From: Bacteroidaceae bacterium
GTDB lineage: Bacteria > Bacteroidota > Bacteroidia > Bacteroidales > Barnesiellaceae_A
DNA: 42,783 nucleotides
Direction: 5' to 3'
NCBI GenBank assembly: GCA_017410245.1
Contig: JAFQRE010000009.1
Coordinates: 1 to 42,783, forward strand
Part shown: one piece after another, positions 34,848 through 42,783 of the stretch
Position numbering within the stretch: the stretch's first letter is position 1
How the letters are laid out: the number at the start of each line of letters is the position of its first letter
Position numbers and translations under genes: made by a program
The notes under the pieces: generated by a model
The model's database searches: none
What the model saw: the letters and a program-made list of their open reading frames with translations, nothing else
Told to the model about the DNA's origin: nothing

Positions 34848-37700
34848 TTATTTAAGATATCTATATACACACTCGGCAAGACGGCGATAGCCATATTGAT
34901 TGGGGTGAAGCCAGTCGTTGTATAACGAGGCTGCGTTGTAGGGAGTAACTCCCGATTGATTCCAGAGGTCTATGACTTGTGCACCATAGTATTGTGCTAT
35001 CTCTTTGATGGCTTCGTTTTTCTGTCGGCGCATCTGATCGAGAGCCTCCCATTCACCCAGTGTCTTGTCATACTTGGTAGAGTCGCATTGCATGAGTGTC
35101 ATGCAATATATTGTTGCGTATGGGTTTTCTTTGCATAGTCGTTCTACAATACCCTTGTATGTGCCGTAGAAGGTTGTTGTCTCGATGGGAGGAACCCACG
35201 CCTCGGGATTGTCCCAATGGGCTGTGTCGGCAAGAAGGTACATTTGTTTACCCCAATTGCTGACATTAATGTGTACAATTGTATTGTTTTTCTTTACGGC
35301 CTTATCCTGCATATAGGCCAGCGCCTCCTCTTTTGAGGTGATATAGCTACGAGCGGTGAGGTCGATAATCTGTGATACCTCAAAAGGTGTGTCATCGATA
35401 CTTCCCAACGGGTAACGTTCTAATTTGTCATTTTGTCCTCCATATAGAATGATAACGTTGGGTGAGTATCGTCTTACGTCGATGCATCTGATAGCCATCG
35501 AATTGATATCGTTGGGCAGTATCCATGAGCCTCCATATCCCATGGCATCAAATCCATTGGTACCGGTTTTTGTTTCGTCCTCACTCCATTCTACACCTAA
35601 CCAATCAACAAGCCATTGTTGCCAACTTTTACCTCTGTTGCCGCTATTGGTAGTGAAGCTGTCGCCGAGTGTTACCATCTTGCGCCCGGTATAACAACTT
35701 TGGTTGTTTTCCAATTGTGCCAGTCGGTCATCGGTAAGGTTTATTACGTCGTTTACAGTGCGCCCGGTTAAGATTTGTCCGGCTCCGGCTGATGGGTGAC
35801 AATTGACAACAAAGTATTTGGCTCCTTGAGGGGCTTTCTGAGCCGATATATAAACCTCTCGGGTTGTACTGCGGTCGCTTTGTACTTCTCCTAAATCATA
35901 TCCTAAGGCTGTATTGAATGATTCGCTCGAATAATATACTACAAGAGGTACAATGGTGTCGTTCTTGTATGTGCCGTGAGTAATGATTTTGTAGTCATTA
36001 TCGGCAATCTCTATAAACCTGGAGTGACGATATTGTGTATTGATGTTGCGTTTGCCCGATAGACCTACGTATGCCCCAACATAGTTGAAGGTATAGTCGC
36101 TTGTTTTGTATGTGTAGTCGGTAGAGGTGTCTATCACATTGGTGATAGGGTTGCGATATTTTATATATGTGCTACTCTGCTTTTCCAATGCCATATTGAC
36201 AGCGAAATATCGTGCTCCTTGTGGCAGTTGGTCGGTCGAGAAGTCTATTGTCTGTTGTTGCCAATTTTCGTCGCTAATCACTTCCGATGCCGATATCATG
36301 TTGCCATTGTCATCGTAGAATATAATGCCGGGATATGTGGCATTGCCATAGGTCGTTACGAACCATTGATTGTCGATAGGTATGAGCAAGGTATGTACCA
36401 TATCAATGTCTTGTACACAATTGCCATTCTTGTCTATGGCACCGGCTTGTGTAAATTTGTCGTTACTGTCGATGTAGAACCATGCACCGAAGGTTGACAT
36501 ATCTTGCATGCCTTTTTTTACCTCGTTTACGGTCTTGTCTATATTGGCTATGGCTTCGTGCATCTTGGCAAATTCTTCGTCACTACTGTATAATGATATC
36601 CACGAGTTTGCGTTGCACCATGTTTGGTTGTCGGTCTGAGGCATTTTATATTGTTCGTTGACAATACGATTGTCTTTGTAGTAGCTGATGATGAGGCCTT
36701 GACGACGTATATAATCGGGAATGAGAAGTCGAGTTATCGAGTCGTTCTCGGTATAGGGAATGGTGAGGTTGCCATAGTATCCGTAGTTACTCCAAGCTCT
36801 CTCATTGTTCCATTGTGTTGTATCGCTGAGTGTGTATTGTACACTGCGCCAGTTGATACTGTCGCTCTTGAAAGTTACGATAATACCACTCTTGCGAAGG
36901 TGTTGCGGAGTTGCTTCAATGGCACTCTGTAGTGTGTGGAATGAGCCTTGGGGGAGTGATGAGTGTGCTGTGGCATTGAAGAAGTTGTTCTCTTGCGATA
37001 GCGAGTCTGTTTTTGTATCTACCGAAGCTATTCTGTTGGCAAGTGTGTCTATGCGGCTTGTTGCAATAGAGTCGGCAACGGCCAGTGCCATAATGCGGTT
37101 GTGCAGTGTATCGATGTCAAGGCTGTTATTTGCAACCAACATTATTATACTATCTACATCGGCTCCGATTGATGATATTTTATTATATATAGCATGGGTG
37201 GTGTTTTCTATCTCATGCCCTAATGTGTCGATGCTTATGACAATGTCGTCGAGTTGTATAGCCGTCTGGTACATGGTGTTGCTCAATGAGTCGATACTAT
37301 TGGTTAGCTTGTCAAACCCTGCAACCTGATGTGCATATAGAGCATAGGGTACGGCTGTGAGCTTGGTGATAGCAATAACCTCTCCATCAAGTATGCTTTG
37401 CATCGTTACATTGGCATTGCTCCAGTCTATATCGGCAAACGAGCCATATATAGCATTGCCGGCTCCGGGATTGATGGTGAAAAAACCATTGTTGTTGGTG
37501 GTTATCTGATGGTTTTCGCTATATACAACCAAGCCATCTTGTAGAAATTCGATGGCGAGTATCGCCTCGCTATTGGGGCGGGTTGTTCCATCGGGATTTT
37601 TCAGTACGCCTTGATAATTGAGTACGTTGTGTACTTGAGCGCATAGTACCCATGTAATGCTCAGTATTATATATAGTAGTATCGTTCCAAATCTCTTCAT
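34848..37700 (-). CDS. Large secreted fibre-like protein with C-terminal SGNH hydrolase domain
   Basis: 950 residues. Signal peptide to about residue 21. Residues 22-125 form a beta domain common at the start of Bacteroidota secreted proteins (LNYQGVLKNPDG, SENHQITTNNNGFFTINPG, VPYALYA). Residues about 128-238 are a heptad-like stretch with repeated IDTL units, likely a coiled-coil stalk. Two short related modules follow (about 252-306 and 323-371), then paired beta modules with PQGARYFAVN (493-502) and PQGAKYFVVN (624-633). The SGNH domain starts at GDSF (679-682, S681), with GGQND (N757) and D929/H932 in NDWLHPN. Such domains cleave esters, often on carbohydrates. No T9SS sorting domain is present at the C-terminus. 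Four bases separate it from the small T9SS protein gene. Confidence 0.85.
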   Translation of the reverse strand: MKRFGTILLYIILSITWVLCAQVHNVLNYQGVLKNPDGTTRPNSEAILAIEFLQDGLVVYSENHQITTNNNGFFTINPGAGNAIYGSFADIDWSNANVTMQSILDGEVIAITKLTAVPYALYAHQVAGFDKLTNSIDSLSNTMYQTAIQLDDIVISIDTLGHEIENTTHAIYNKISSIGADVDSIIMLVANNSLDIDTLHNRIMALAVADSIATSRIDTLANRIASVDTKTDSLSQENNFFNATAHSSLPQGSFHTLQSAIEATPQHLRKSGIIVTFKSDSINWRSVQYTLSDTTQWNNERAWSNYGYYGNLTIPYTENDSITRLLIPDYIRRQGLIISYYKDNRIVNEQYKMPQTDNQTWCNANSWISLYSSDEEFAKMHEAIANIDKTVNEVKKGMQDMSTFGAWFYIDSNDKFTQAGAIDKNGNCVQDIDMVHTLLIPIDNQWFVTTYGNATYPGIIFYDDNGNMISASEVISDENWQQQTIDFSTDQLPQGARYFAVNMALEKQSSTYIKYRNPITNVIDTSTDYTYKTSDYTFNYVGAYVGLSGKRNINTQYRHSRFIEIADNDYKIITHGTYKNDTIVPLVVYYSSESFNTALGYDLGEVQSDRSTTREVYISAQKAPQGAKYFVVNCHPSAGAGQILTGRTVNDVINLTDDRLAQLENNQSCYTGRKMVTLGDSFTTNSGNRGKSWQQWLVDWLGVEWSEDETKTGTNGFDAMGYGGSWILPNDINSMAIRCIDVRRYSPNVIILYGGQNDKLERYPLGSIDDTPFEVSQIIDLTARSYITSKEEALAYMQDKAVKKNNTIVHINVSNWGKQMYLLADTAHWDNPEAWVPPIETTTFYGTYKGIVERLCKENPYATIYCMTLMQCDSTKYDKTLGEWEALDQMRRQKNEAIKEIAQYYGAQVIDLWNQSGVTPYNAASLYNDWLHPNQYGYRRLAECVYRYLK

Positions 37701-37704
37701 CTCA

Positions 37705-38172
37705 TTATTTTTTTATCCATCTTGTCACATACGGTATGCGTCCCTCTATGCCCCATATATACATTATATATATACCGGCTTTCAGTTGGTCGTAGGTGAT
37801 GGTGTATGGTATTGTTTCGATGTTGCCTTGTATGGCTATAATGCCGTTTGTTGCGCAGATAATGTAGCGGGGATTGTCATTGGCAAGTTTTTGCGACATA
37901 TATATGGTTGCTGTTTGCAGCTTATTGTCGAAGTGAACTTGAATGGAAAGGGTATCGGTAAGTTGCATCTCGCTACTTATCGAGGTATATATCATTGCGG
38001 GAATAAAGCCCAATGCAGCCGGCGAAGTATATTCGGTAGCATACTCCCCCAAAGCAAAATTGCAGGGGGCTTCTTCTTCGATGTGCGCTCCGGACGAAAA
38101 TAGACTTTGAGCTTTCCCATGCACATGTGGTATGAGAAATGCAAAGAGTATTATTAGATATCGGGCTTTCAC
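37705..38172 (-). CDS. Small secreted protein with T9SS-like C-terminus
   Basis: 155 residues from a GTG start at 38172 (no in-frame ATG gives a signal peptide). Signal peptide to about residue 22 (GKAQS). Residues about 25-70 (NFALGEYATEYTSPAALGF) resemble the short beta motif found in many small T9SS proteins, with an S/LGE/Q element and a later GF or GVQQP element. The end (YDQLKAGIYIMYIWG, then RWIKK) has the form of a type A sorting domain. It lies 4 bases before the 950-residue protein and is probably made together with it. The T9SS call is from pattern resemblance. Function unknown. Confidence 0.7.
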   Translation of the reverse strand: MKARYLIILFAFLIPHVHGKAQSLFSSGAHIEEEAPCNFALGEYATEYTSPAALGFIPAMIYTSISSEMQLTDTLSIQVHFDNKLQTATIYMSQKLANDNPRYIICATNGIIAIQGNIETIPYTITYDQLKAGIYIMYIWGIEGRIPYVTRWIKK

Positions 38173-38218
38173 ATCAATATATTTGGCGGTCGAGATTGAA
38201 AAGGAGACTGCTTATACT

Positions 38219-39808
38219 CTAAAATACATTATTGTAGCTTTGTATGAGTGTGCGGAAGTCGGGCTCGTTGCGCAACGGTGCTACCGATATGGGCGAGTCG
38301 TACTCAAAGTAGTAGTTGAAGTAATCGCCATAACCTGCTTTGAGTGCTTGCTCAAGGTACTTGTAGGCTTGTGTATTATTGCCGGTAAGAGCATATATAC
38401 AGGCCGCTTTGTAGTAGTCTTCGCCCGAGGGAATACCTTTAATTCGCTCCATAACTTGCTCTATCCACACTTCTGCTTCGATGTTTCTACCCAATCGGGC
38501 CATGGCAAATCCATGTAGCGACTCAAAACCGAGTGCCTCATCGGGAACATTCAACATCATCTCGTAGTTTTGTTGGGCTGCTTCGGTGTTACCCAATAGG
38601 TTGTATATGTCGCCTCGTAACAGATATAATAGTGTATTGTCGGCGTTGTACATAATGGCCTCGTTGTATAGATTCAGAGCCGATTGGTAGTCACGTTGTT
38701 CAGTAGCTAAGTATGCTCGTTGCAGCAATACCTCGGCATTGTCCATATCGAATGTAGAGGCTACAGCTATATCCTCGTTGGCTTTGTCATATTGTCCCAA
38801 TACACGATATATCTGGCTCCGCTCCAAGAAGTAAGACATTTCATCGCCCTTCATTCTTATGGCTTTGCTTATATCTTCCAGTGCATATTCAAATTGTCCC
38901 AAACGCATGTAGCAATATCCACGATTGTAGAAAACGGTGTGATAGTGCAAGTACTTCTGCTCAACGATGGTATTCCAATCTTGTATCGATGCGGTGTAGT
39001 GATGGTTGTTCATGTGTATAGCACCTCTAACGAAGTAGTAGAATCCCTTTTCGTCAGTGTTCTCAATAGCTGCCGATAGGGCCTCGATGGTAGGTTGATA
39101 GGCTATAGTCGATAGAGAGTTGAGGGTTGCAACGGCTCGTCGGTTGTCGCCATATATCATGGCCGATACATAGTCGTCGGCTGCCAAACGCCACTCGCCC
39201 ATCTCCTCATAGATGGCACCACGAGTGAGGTAGAAATCTACATTGGTGGGATTGGAGTCTTGCGCCTTCTGCATATTTTCGCGGTATATACCTATGTTGT
39301 TTTCTTTGTAGGCTATTATAGCCAACCCTAAATATGCCTCTTGGCAACGAGCATCGCGACGAATGAGCATCTGATAATCCTCTTTGGCATGAGTGAAATC
39401 GCCCATTTCTACCAATAGGTCGGCGCGACTTATCAGCGAGTAGCGCGAAGTAGGGTCGAGTTGGAGAGCCTCATTGAAGTCGGCCAATGCCAGGGTTGTG
39501 TTGCCTTGCATCTGGTATATAAGACCTCGTATGGTGTAGGCTTGTGATAGGTCAGAGGTCTCTTGGCGAGGATATAGTCTTATAGCCTCGTTGAGGTCTT
39601 CAAGAGCCTTGTTGTAGTCACCATAGCGGTAATAGTCTTTGCCTCGCAAATATAATGTGGCATAGTCTTGCGGATTCTCGGCCAATAGCGCGTCGTATGT
39701 TGCCATGGCAATGCGCACCATGGGGTCGTTCATGTAGTTGTTCTGAGCCACTGCCATCAGGGGTAAGACGATGTATAGGGCAAGTAGTGTGCGTAGTATA
39801 TTCTTCAT
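38219..39808 (-). CDS. Secreted TPR-repeat protein
   Basis: 529 residues. Signal peptide (about 1-21, ending MAVAQ) with no lipobox, so it is likely periplasmic. The rest is about eleven to thirteen tetratricopeptide repeats, for example YATLYLRGKDYYRYGDYNKA, AYTIRGLIYQMQGNTTLA and VFYNRGYCYMRLGQFEYA. The C-terminal SPISVAPLRNEPDFRTLIQ is a common ending of TPR arrays. TPR proteins hold other proteins together. It starts 24 bases after rsmE and precedes the small T9SS protein gene by 46 bases, so it may serve export or assembly of the downstream products; this is inference from position. Confidence 0.88.
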   Translation of the reverse strand: MKNILRTLLALYIVLPLMAVAQNNYMNDPMVRIAMATYDALLAENPQDYATLYLRGKDYYRYGDYNKALEDLNEAIRLYPRQETSDLSQAYTIRGLIYQMQGNTTLALADFNEALQLDPTSRYSLISRADLLVEMGDFTHAKEDYQMLIRRDARCQEAYLGLAIIAYKENNIGIYRENMQKAQDSNPTNVDFYLTRGAIYEEMGEWRLAADDYVSAMIYGDNRRAVATLNSLSTIAYQPTIEALSAAIENTDEKGFYYFVRGAIHMNNHHYTASIQDWNTIVEQKYLHYHTVFYNRGYCYMRLGQFEYALEDISKAIRMKGDEMSYFLERSQIYRVLGQYDKANEDIAVASTFDMDNAEVLLQRAYLATEQRDYQSALNLYNEAIMYNADNTLLYLLRGDIYNLLGNTEAAQQNYEMMLNVPDEALGFESLHGFAMARLGRNIEAEVWIEQVMERIKGIPSGEDYYKAACIYALTGNNTQAYKYLEQALKAGYGDYFNYYFEYDSPISVAPLRNEPDFRTLIQSYNNVF

Positions 39809-39832
39809 TTGGGGTGTATGATTTTTATTAAT

Positions 39833-40549
39833 CTATTCGAGCGAAGCTATTTCGTTGATGGTGTGTATGGTGTGGCATGCTACGATACCTGCCGTCTCGG
39901 TGCGCAGACGTGAAGCTCCCAATGATATGGGACGATAGCCGTTGGCCAGGGCTAAGGCTACTTCTTCGGGACTGAAGTCTCCTTCAGGACCTATCAGTAT
40001 GCGCACCTGCGAGCCCGGAGTATAGCATTGCGACAGGAGCTGCCGAGGGCTGTCGGCATGGCAATGGGCTATGAACTTCTGGCCGTTAAACTCCTCTTTG
40101 ACGTACCGGTCGAAGGGGGTCATCTCGCGCAATTGGGGTAGAACTGCTTTCAAGCTCTGTTTCATGGCCGAGACGAGTATTTTCTCTATGCGTTCGCCTT
40201 TCATCTCTTTGCGCTCCGAGAACCGACATAACAGTGGCACTATCGAGTCAATTCCCATTTCGGTGCTTTTCTCGGCAAACCACTCTACGCGGTCGAGATT
40301 TTTGGTGGGAGCGATGGCTATCTCTATATTTCCGGCCCAGTGTGATGGCTGTTTCTGCTCCTCAATGATGCGAACTCCGCAACGCTTGTTATGGGCAAGA
40401 GTTATCTCGGCCCGGTAGAATGTGCCACGTCCGTCTATCAAACCTATCTCATCGCCTTCACTCAGGCGCAATACACGCACACAATGCCCGCTTTCTACTT
40501 CGGGCAATGTGAGGGTATCGGCTATATCGGGTGTATAAAAAAGGTGCAT
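39833..40549 (-). CDS. rsmE: 16S rRNA m3U1498 methyltransferase RsmE
   Basis: 238 residues. An N-terminal PUA-like RNA-binding part is followed by a SPOUT trefoil-knot methyltransferase domain with LIGPEGDFSPEEV (about 184-196) and SLGASRLRTETAGIVA (about 208-223), which bind SAM. The enzyme methylates U1498 in the ribosomal decoding region. It lies 9 bases after the transporter gene and 24 before the TPR gene. Confidence 0.95.
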   Translation of the reverse strand: MHLFYTPDIADTLTLPEVESGHCVRVLRLSEGDEIGLIDGRGTFYRAEITLAHNKRCGVRIIEEQKQPSHWAGNIEIAIAPTKNLDRVEWFAEKSTEMGIDSIVPLLCRFSERKEMKGERIEKILVSAMKQSLKAVLPQLREMTPFDRYVKEEFNGQKFIAHCHADSPRQLLSQCYTPGSQVRILIGPEGDFSPEEVALALANGYRPISLGASRLRTETAGIVACHTIHTINEIASLE

Positions 40550-40558
40550 AAGCAGTAG

Positions 40559-41785
40559 TTAAGCCTTAGCTGTTTCGGGCGTATGTTTGTAACGGAATAT
40601 GATAGCAAACAAGATGGCTACAACCAATGCGTAGGCGGCAAAGATATACCATGAATTGGGCCAACCATACATATCGACAACCTTGCCGGCTGCGTATGAA
40701 CCTATAGTTGCACCAAATCCGTTGGTCATCATCATAAATACGCCTTGCGCACTGGCTCTGATTTCGGGGGCAGTCTCTTTCTCGACATAGAGCGATCCCG
40801 AGATGTTGAAGAAGTCGAAGGCTACGCCATAAACAATCATCGACAAGATGAGCATCCATACACCGGTGCCGGGGTCGCCAAGACCAAGCAGAGCAAAGCG
40901 CAGTACCCATGCAAGCATACTGATGAGCATTACATTCTTGATACCATAACGTTTCAAGAAGAAGGGTATAAGCATTATACACAATGTCTCGCTCAGTTGT
41001 GAGAGCGAAATAAGTATGTTGGCATGTTCAACACCGAATGTGCCGTTGTATTCCTCAATACCACCAAAGTAGTTGGTAAGGTAGTCGTTGGCAAAAGCAT
41101 TGGTTATCTGCAACGATACGCCAAGGAACATCGAAAATATAAAGAATATGGCCATGCGTCTCTCTTTGAACAATGCAAAGGCCCTCAGACCCAGTGCATC
41201 GACCCAGTTGCCGGTCGATTGCTTTTTGCTCACGTCGCATTGGGGCAATGAGAATGAATATAATCCGAGCAATAAACCGAGGCTTGCCGAGAAGTAGAGC
41301 TGACCCGATCCTTTGGCCAATCCCAGCAAATCGACAGCAATCATTGAGCATATAAAACCTACTGTACCCCATACACGTATAGGCGGAAAATCTTTTACCG
41401 TATCCAACCCATTGCGATTGAGCGCATTATATGCAACAGTGTTGGAGAGCGAAATGGTGGGCATATAGAATATCACACCCAATAGTACGGCTGTATATAG
41501 AGCCATATACTCGGTTTGTGTTGCAGCATACGTCATGCACGCTGCGCTGAGCAGATGCAAAATACCCAATAGGCGTTGAGCCGGTATCCAACGGTCGGCC
41601 ACTACACCCATCAGTGCAGGCATAAAGAGCGATGCAATACCCATTGTAGCAAAGAAACTACCTATCTGTACACCGGTGAAGTGAAGACCTCCACCCAAAT
41701 ATGCGCCTAATGATATAAGCCATGCTCCCCACACACCATATTGTAGAAAGTTCATGACGATAAGGCGAAACTTAATGTTTTTCAT
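40559..41785 (-). CDS. Nucleoside:proton symporter (NupG-like, MFS)
   Basis: 408 residues with twelve predicted membrane segments. The N-terminus (FRLIVMNFLQYGVWGAWLISLG) and GVVADRWIPAQRLLG are typical of the nucleoside:H+ symporter branch of the major facilitator superfamily (NupG/XapB relatives). It should import nucleosides across the cytoplasmic membrane. It follows the bifunctional-nuclease gene by 23 bases, which would fit use of nucleic-acid breakdown products; the link is inference. Exact substrate cannot be told from sequence. Confidence 0.9.
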   Translation of the reverse strand: MKNIKFRLIVMNFLQYGVWGAWLISLGAYLGGGLHFTGVQIGSFFATMGIASLFMPALMGVVADRWIPAQRLLGILHLLSAACMTYAATQTEYMALYTAVLLGVIFYMPTISLSNTVAYNALNRNGLDTVKDFPPIRVWGTVGFICSMIAVDLLGLAKGSGQLYFSASLGLLLGLYSFSLPQCDVSKKQSTGNWVDALGLRAFALFKERRMAIFFIFSMFLGVSLQITNAFANDYLTNYFGGIEEYNGTFGVEHANILISLSQLSETLCIMLIPFFLKRYGIKNVMLISMLAWVLRFALLGLGDPGTGVWMLILSMIVYGVAFDFFNISGSLYVEKETAPEIRASAQGVFMMMTNGFGATIGSYAAGKVVDMYGWPNSWYIFAAYALVVAILFAIIFRYKHTPETAKA

Positions 41786-41808
41786 AAAATATCTCTTTAT
41801 AATGTTTG

Positions 41809-42387
41809 CTATTTCCTGTCTTTCAATACTTTTTGTATCATAGCGGCTACCTCATAAGCCTCTGCTGCGATTGCATGTCTTTTACGTGTCTCCAGCTCTT
41901 TTTCGCTCATGCTTTCGTAGTCGGCATCGTCTTCTATCGATTCGATGTAAGGATTATCGTCTTGCGTACCCTTGATGAGAGATGCATCGATACCCGACTC
42001 AATGATACTATTGGCCATATAGATAGGAGCACCGGCGCGCAGGCATGTGGCTATAGCATCGGCAATACGAGTCTCTATAGAGATGGTACGGTCTCCATTG
42101 AGCAGTGTAATATTGGAGTAGTAAACGCCATTCTCAAGGCGATAGATATATCCCTCTGTGAGTCGAGCTCCGGTATTGTTGACAATATCTATAACCAAGT
42201 CGTGCGTCATGGGACGAGGTCGAGTATTGTTTTCAAGATACAAAGCTATAGAGAGGGCATCTGACGTTCCTACCAAAATAGGTAGGCGTCGAGTATCATT
42301 TACGTCGGCCAATAACAACATGTATACACCATTAGGCATATTACGATTGGTAACACCCAATACCGTTATTTCAGTTCTATCAGTCAT
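41809..42387 (-). CDS. Bifunctional nuclease family protein (DUF151) with UVR motif
   Basis: 192 residues. Residues about 5-130 form the BFN/DUF151 domain (LPILVGTSDALSIALYLEN, RPMTHDLVIDIVNNTGA, ALAIRT-like IETRIADAIATCLRAGAPIY). After an acidic linker, the C-terminal helix pair (about 158-190, ELETRKRHAIAAEAYEVAAMIQKVL) resembles the UVR motif that contacts UvrB or ClpA-type partners. The family has reported nuclease activity in plants and is linked to redox stress in mycobacteria; in Bacteroidota the role is not defined. It is the first gene of the seven-gene run that ends at 33777. Confidence 0.88.
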   Translation of the reverse strand: MTDRTEITVLGVTNRNMPNGVYMLLLADVNDTRRLPILVGTSDALSIALYLENNTRPRPMTHDLVIDIVNNTGARLTEGYIYRLENGVYYSNITLLNGDRTISIETRIADAIATCLRAGAPIYMANSIIESGIDASLIKGTQDDNPYIESIEDDADYESMSEKELETRKRHAIAAEAYEVAAMIQKVLKDRK

Positions 42388-42414
42388 TATGCTTAGTTTT
42401 TATTATTTACATTG

Positions 42415-42422
42415 CAAATATA
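42415..42422 (-). promoter_or_regulatory. Probable -7 box of the BFN-led operon
   Basis: The complement reads TATATTTG followed by C, matching TAnnTTTG, 27 bases before the ATG at 42387. No clear TTTG is present at 19-21 bases upstream. Confidence 0.5.
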
Positions 42423-42531
42423 AAACAATCTGCCGAAACTTAATCTTTTATTTAGTTATAATACCCAAAATATTTCTCAAATCGAGCATGCCCACTACAA
42501 ATAATAGAATATATGCCTATCTTACCATCTG

Positions 42532-42669
42532 TTATCGATACATCGCATATATGTGTAGCCGACTCAAAACATGATAGGAACGACTTTTGTAGGTGCGCTG
42601 CATCACTTTCGATATCATGCAACGCAAGGCAGTTACAATGCCAATGGAGACAATAAATGGACTCTGCAT
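42532..42669 (-). CDS. Short hypothetical frame of 45 residues
   Basis: A minus-strand ATG frame of 45 codons starting MQSPFIVSIGIVTALRCM, basic in its second half (KVMQRTYKSRSYHVLSRLH). I do not recognise it. A TATATTTG box (complement of 42716-42723) lies 46 bases upstream, but no good -33 box accompanies it. It may be a chance frame; nothing else marks it as coding. Confidence 0.2.
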   Translation of the reverse strand: MQSPFIVSIGIVTALRCMISKVMQRTYKSRSYHVLSRLHIYAMYR

Positions 42670-42712
42670 GAGACTATAATTTGTAGATTTTTAAAATTTT
42701 CGTCTCTAAACA

Positions 42713-42743
42713 TTGCAAATATAAAATATATATACTATCTTTG
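42713..42743 (+). promoter_or_regulatory. Promoter of the tRNA gene
   Basis: TTG (42713-42715), 20 bases, then TATCTTTG (42736-42743) followed by C. The tRNA begins 16 bases further, which fits a Bacteroidota promoter with a short leader. Confidence 0.75.
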
Positions 42744-42759
42744 CACTCGCAAAAGCCAA

Positions 42760-42783
42760 GGTGCCATAGCTCAGTTGGTAGAG
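42760..42783 (+). tRNA. tRNA gene, 5' end only
   Basis: The acceptor strand GGTGCCA is followed by TA, then GCTCAGTTGGTAGAG, the D-stem and D-loop of a standard tRNA. The window ends before the anticodon, so the amino acid cannot be assigned from what is visible. Confidence 0.88.

Larger units (their letters stand above)
42409..42726. repeat. 17-base direct repeat ACATTGCAAATATAAAA (two copies)
   Basis: Copies at 42409-42425 and 42710-42726 are identical. Read on the minus strand each carries TATATTTGCAATGT, a -7-type box. The spacing of 284 bases leaves the short hypothetical frame between them. Confidence 0.6.
42388..42759. other. Spacer between the BFN gene and the tRNA gene
   Basis: 372 bases with no recognised protein family. 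It holds a probable -7 box for the BFN gene (complement of 42415-42422, TATATTTG), the tRNA promoter near the right end, one short minus-strand frame (42532-42669), and a 17-base exact direct repeat (42409-42425 and 42710-42726). Confidence 0.6.

Overview
The window is a 42.8-kb piece of a Bacteroidales-type (phylum Bacteroidota) chromosome. The signs are: the gene order of the division and cell-wall cluster, which lacks ddl and murB; many promoters of the Bacteroidota form (TTTG, about 20 bases, TAnnTTTG) with few Shine-Dalgarno sites; a gldH homologue; and secreted proteins ending in type IX secretion (T9SS) sorting domains. MurE carries the DNPR motif, so the peptidoglycan should contain meso-diaminopimelate. 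The species cannot be named from the sequence. The window is framed by stable RNA genes: the 3' end of a 5S rRNA with its terminator at the left edge, and the first 24 bases of a tRNA with its promoter at the right edge.

Left part, minus strand (about 0.6-11.1 kb). A coiled-coil gene and zapA (cell division) are followed by rny (RNase Y), ricT (a PSP1/RicT protein, known in Bacillus as a partner of RNase Y) and gldH (lipoprotein). Upstream of these lie a type I pullulanase lipoprotein gene with its own promoter and terminator, and a three-gene cassette of one MBOAT O-acyltransferase and two SGNH hydrolases. That cassette looks like a system that acylates a cell-envelope glycan.

Middle part (11.3-33.0 kb). 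On the plus strand are cardiolipin synthase, an M16 zinc peptidase and dusB. A WG-repeat lipoprotein on the minus strand follows. Then comes a tightly packed plus-strand dcw cluster: rsmH-ftsL-ftsI-murE-mraY-murD-ftsW-murG-murC-ftsQ-ftsA-ftsZ, then a yqeY-like gene and serS. These genes make the lipid-linked peptidoglycan precursor and build the division machine. mraZ, which often heads this cluster, is not present in front of rsmH here.

Right part, minus strand (33.1-42.4 kb). A ferritin gene has its own promoter, with an inverted repeat across it. Upstream of it, seven genes run in one direction with gaps of 4-46 bases: bifunctional-nuclease-family protein, nucleoside transporter, rsmE, a secreted TPR protein, a small T9SS-sorted protein, a 950-residue fibre-like SGNH hydrolase, and a DUF4465 protein with a T9SS domain and an EF-hand-like loop. 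The last four look like an exported surface module behind three housekeeping genes. They are, with the MBOAT/SGNH cassette and the rny-ricT pairing, the least ordinary parts of the window. I saw no CRISPR array, insertion sequence, prophage or defence system.
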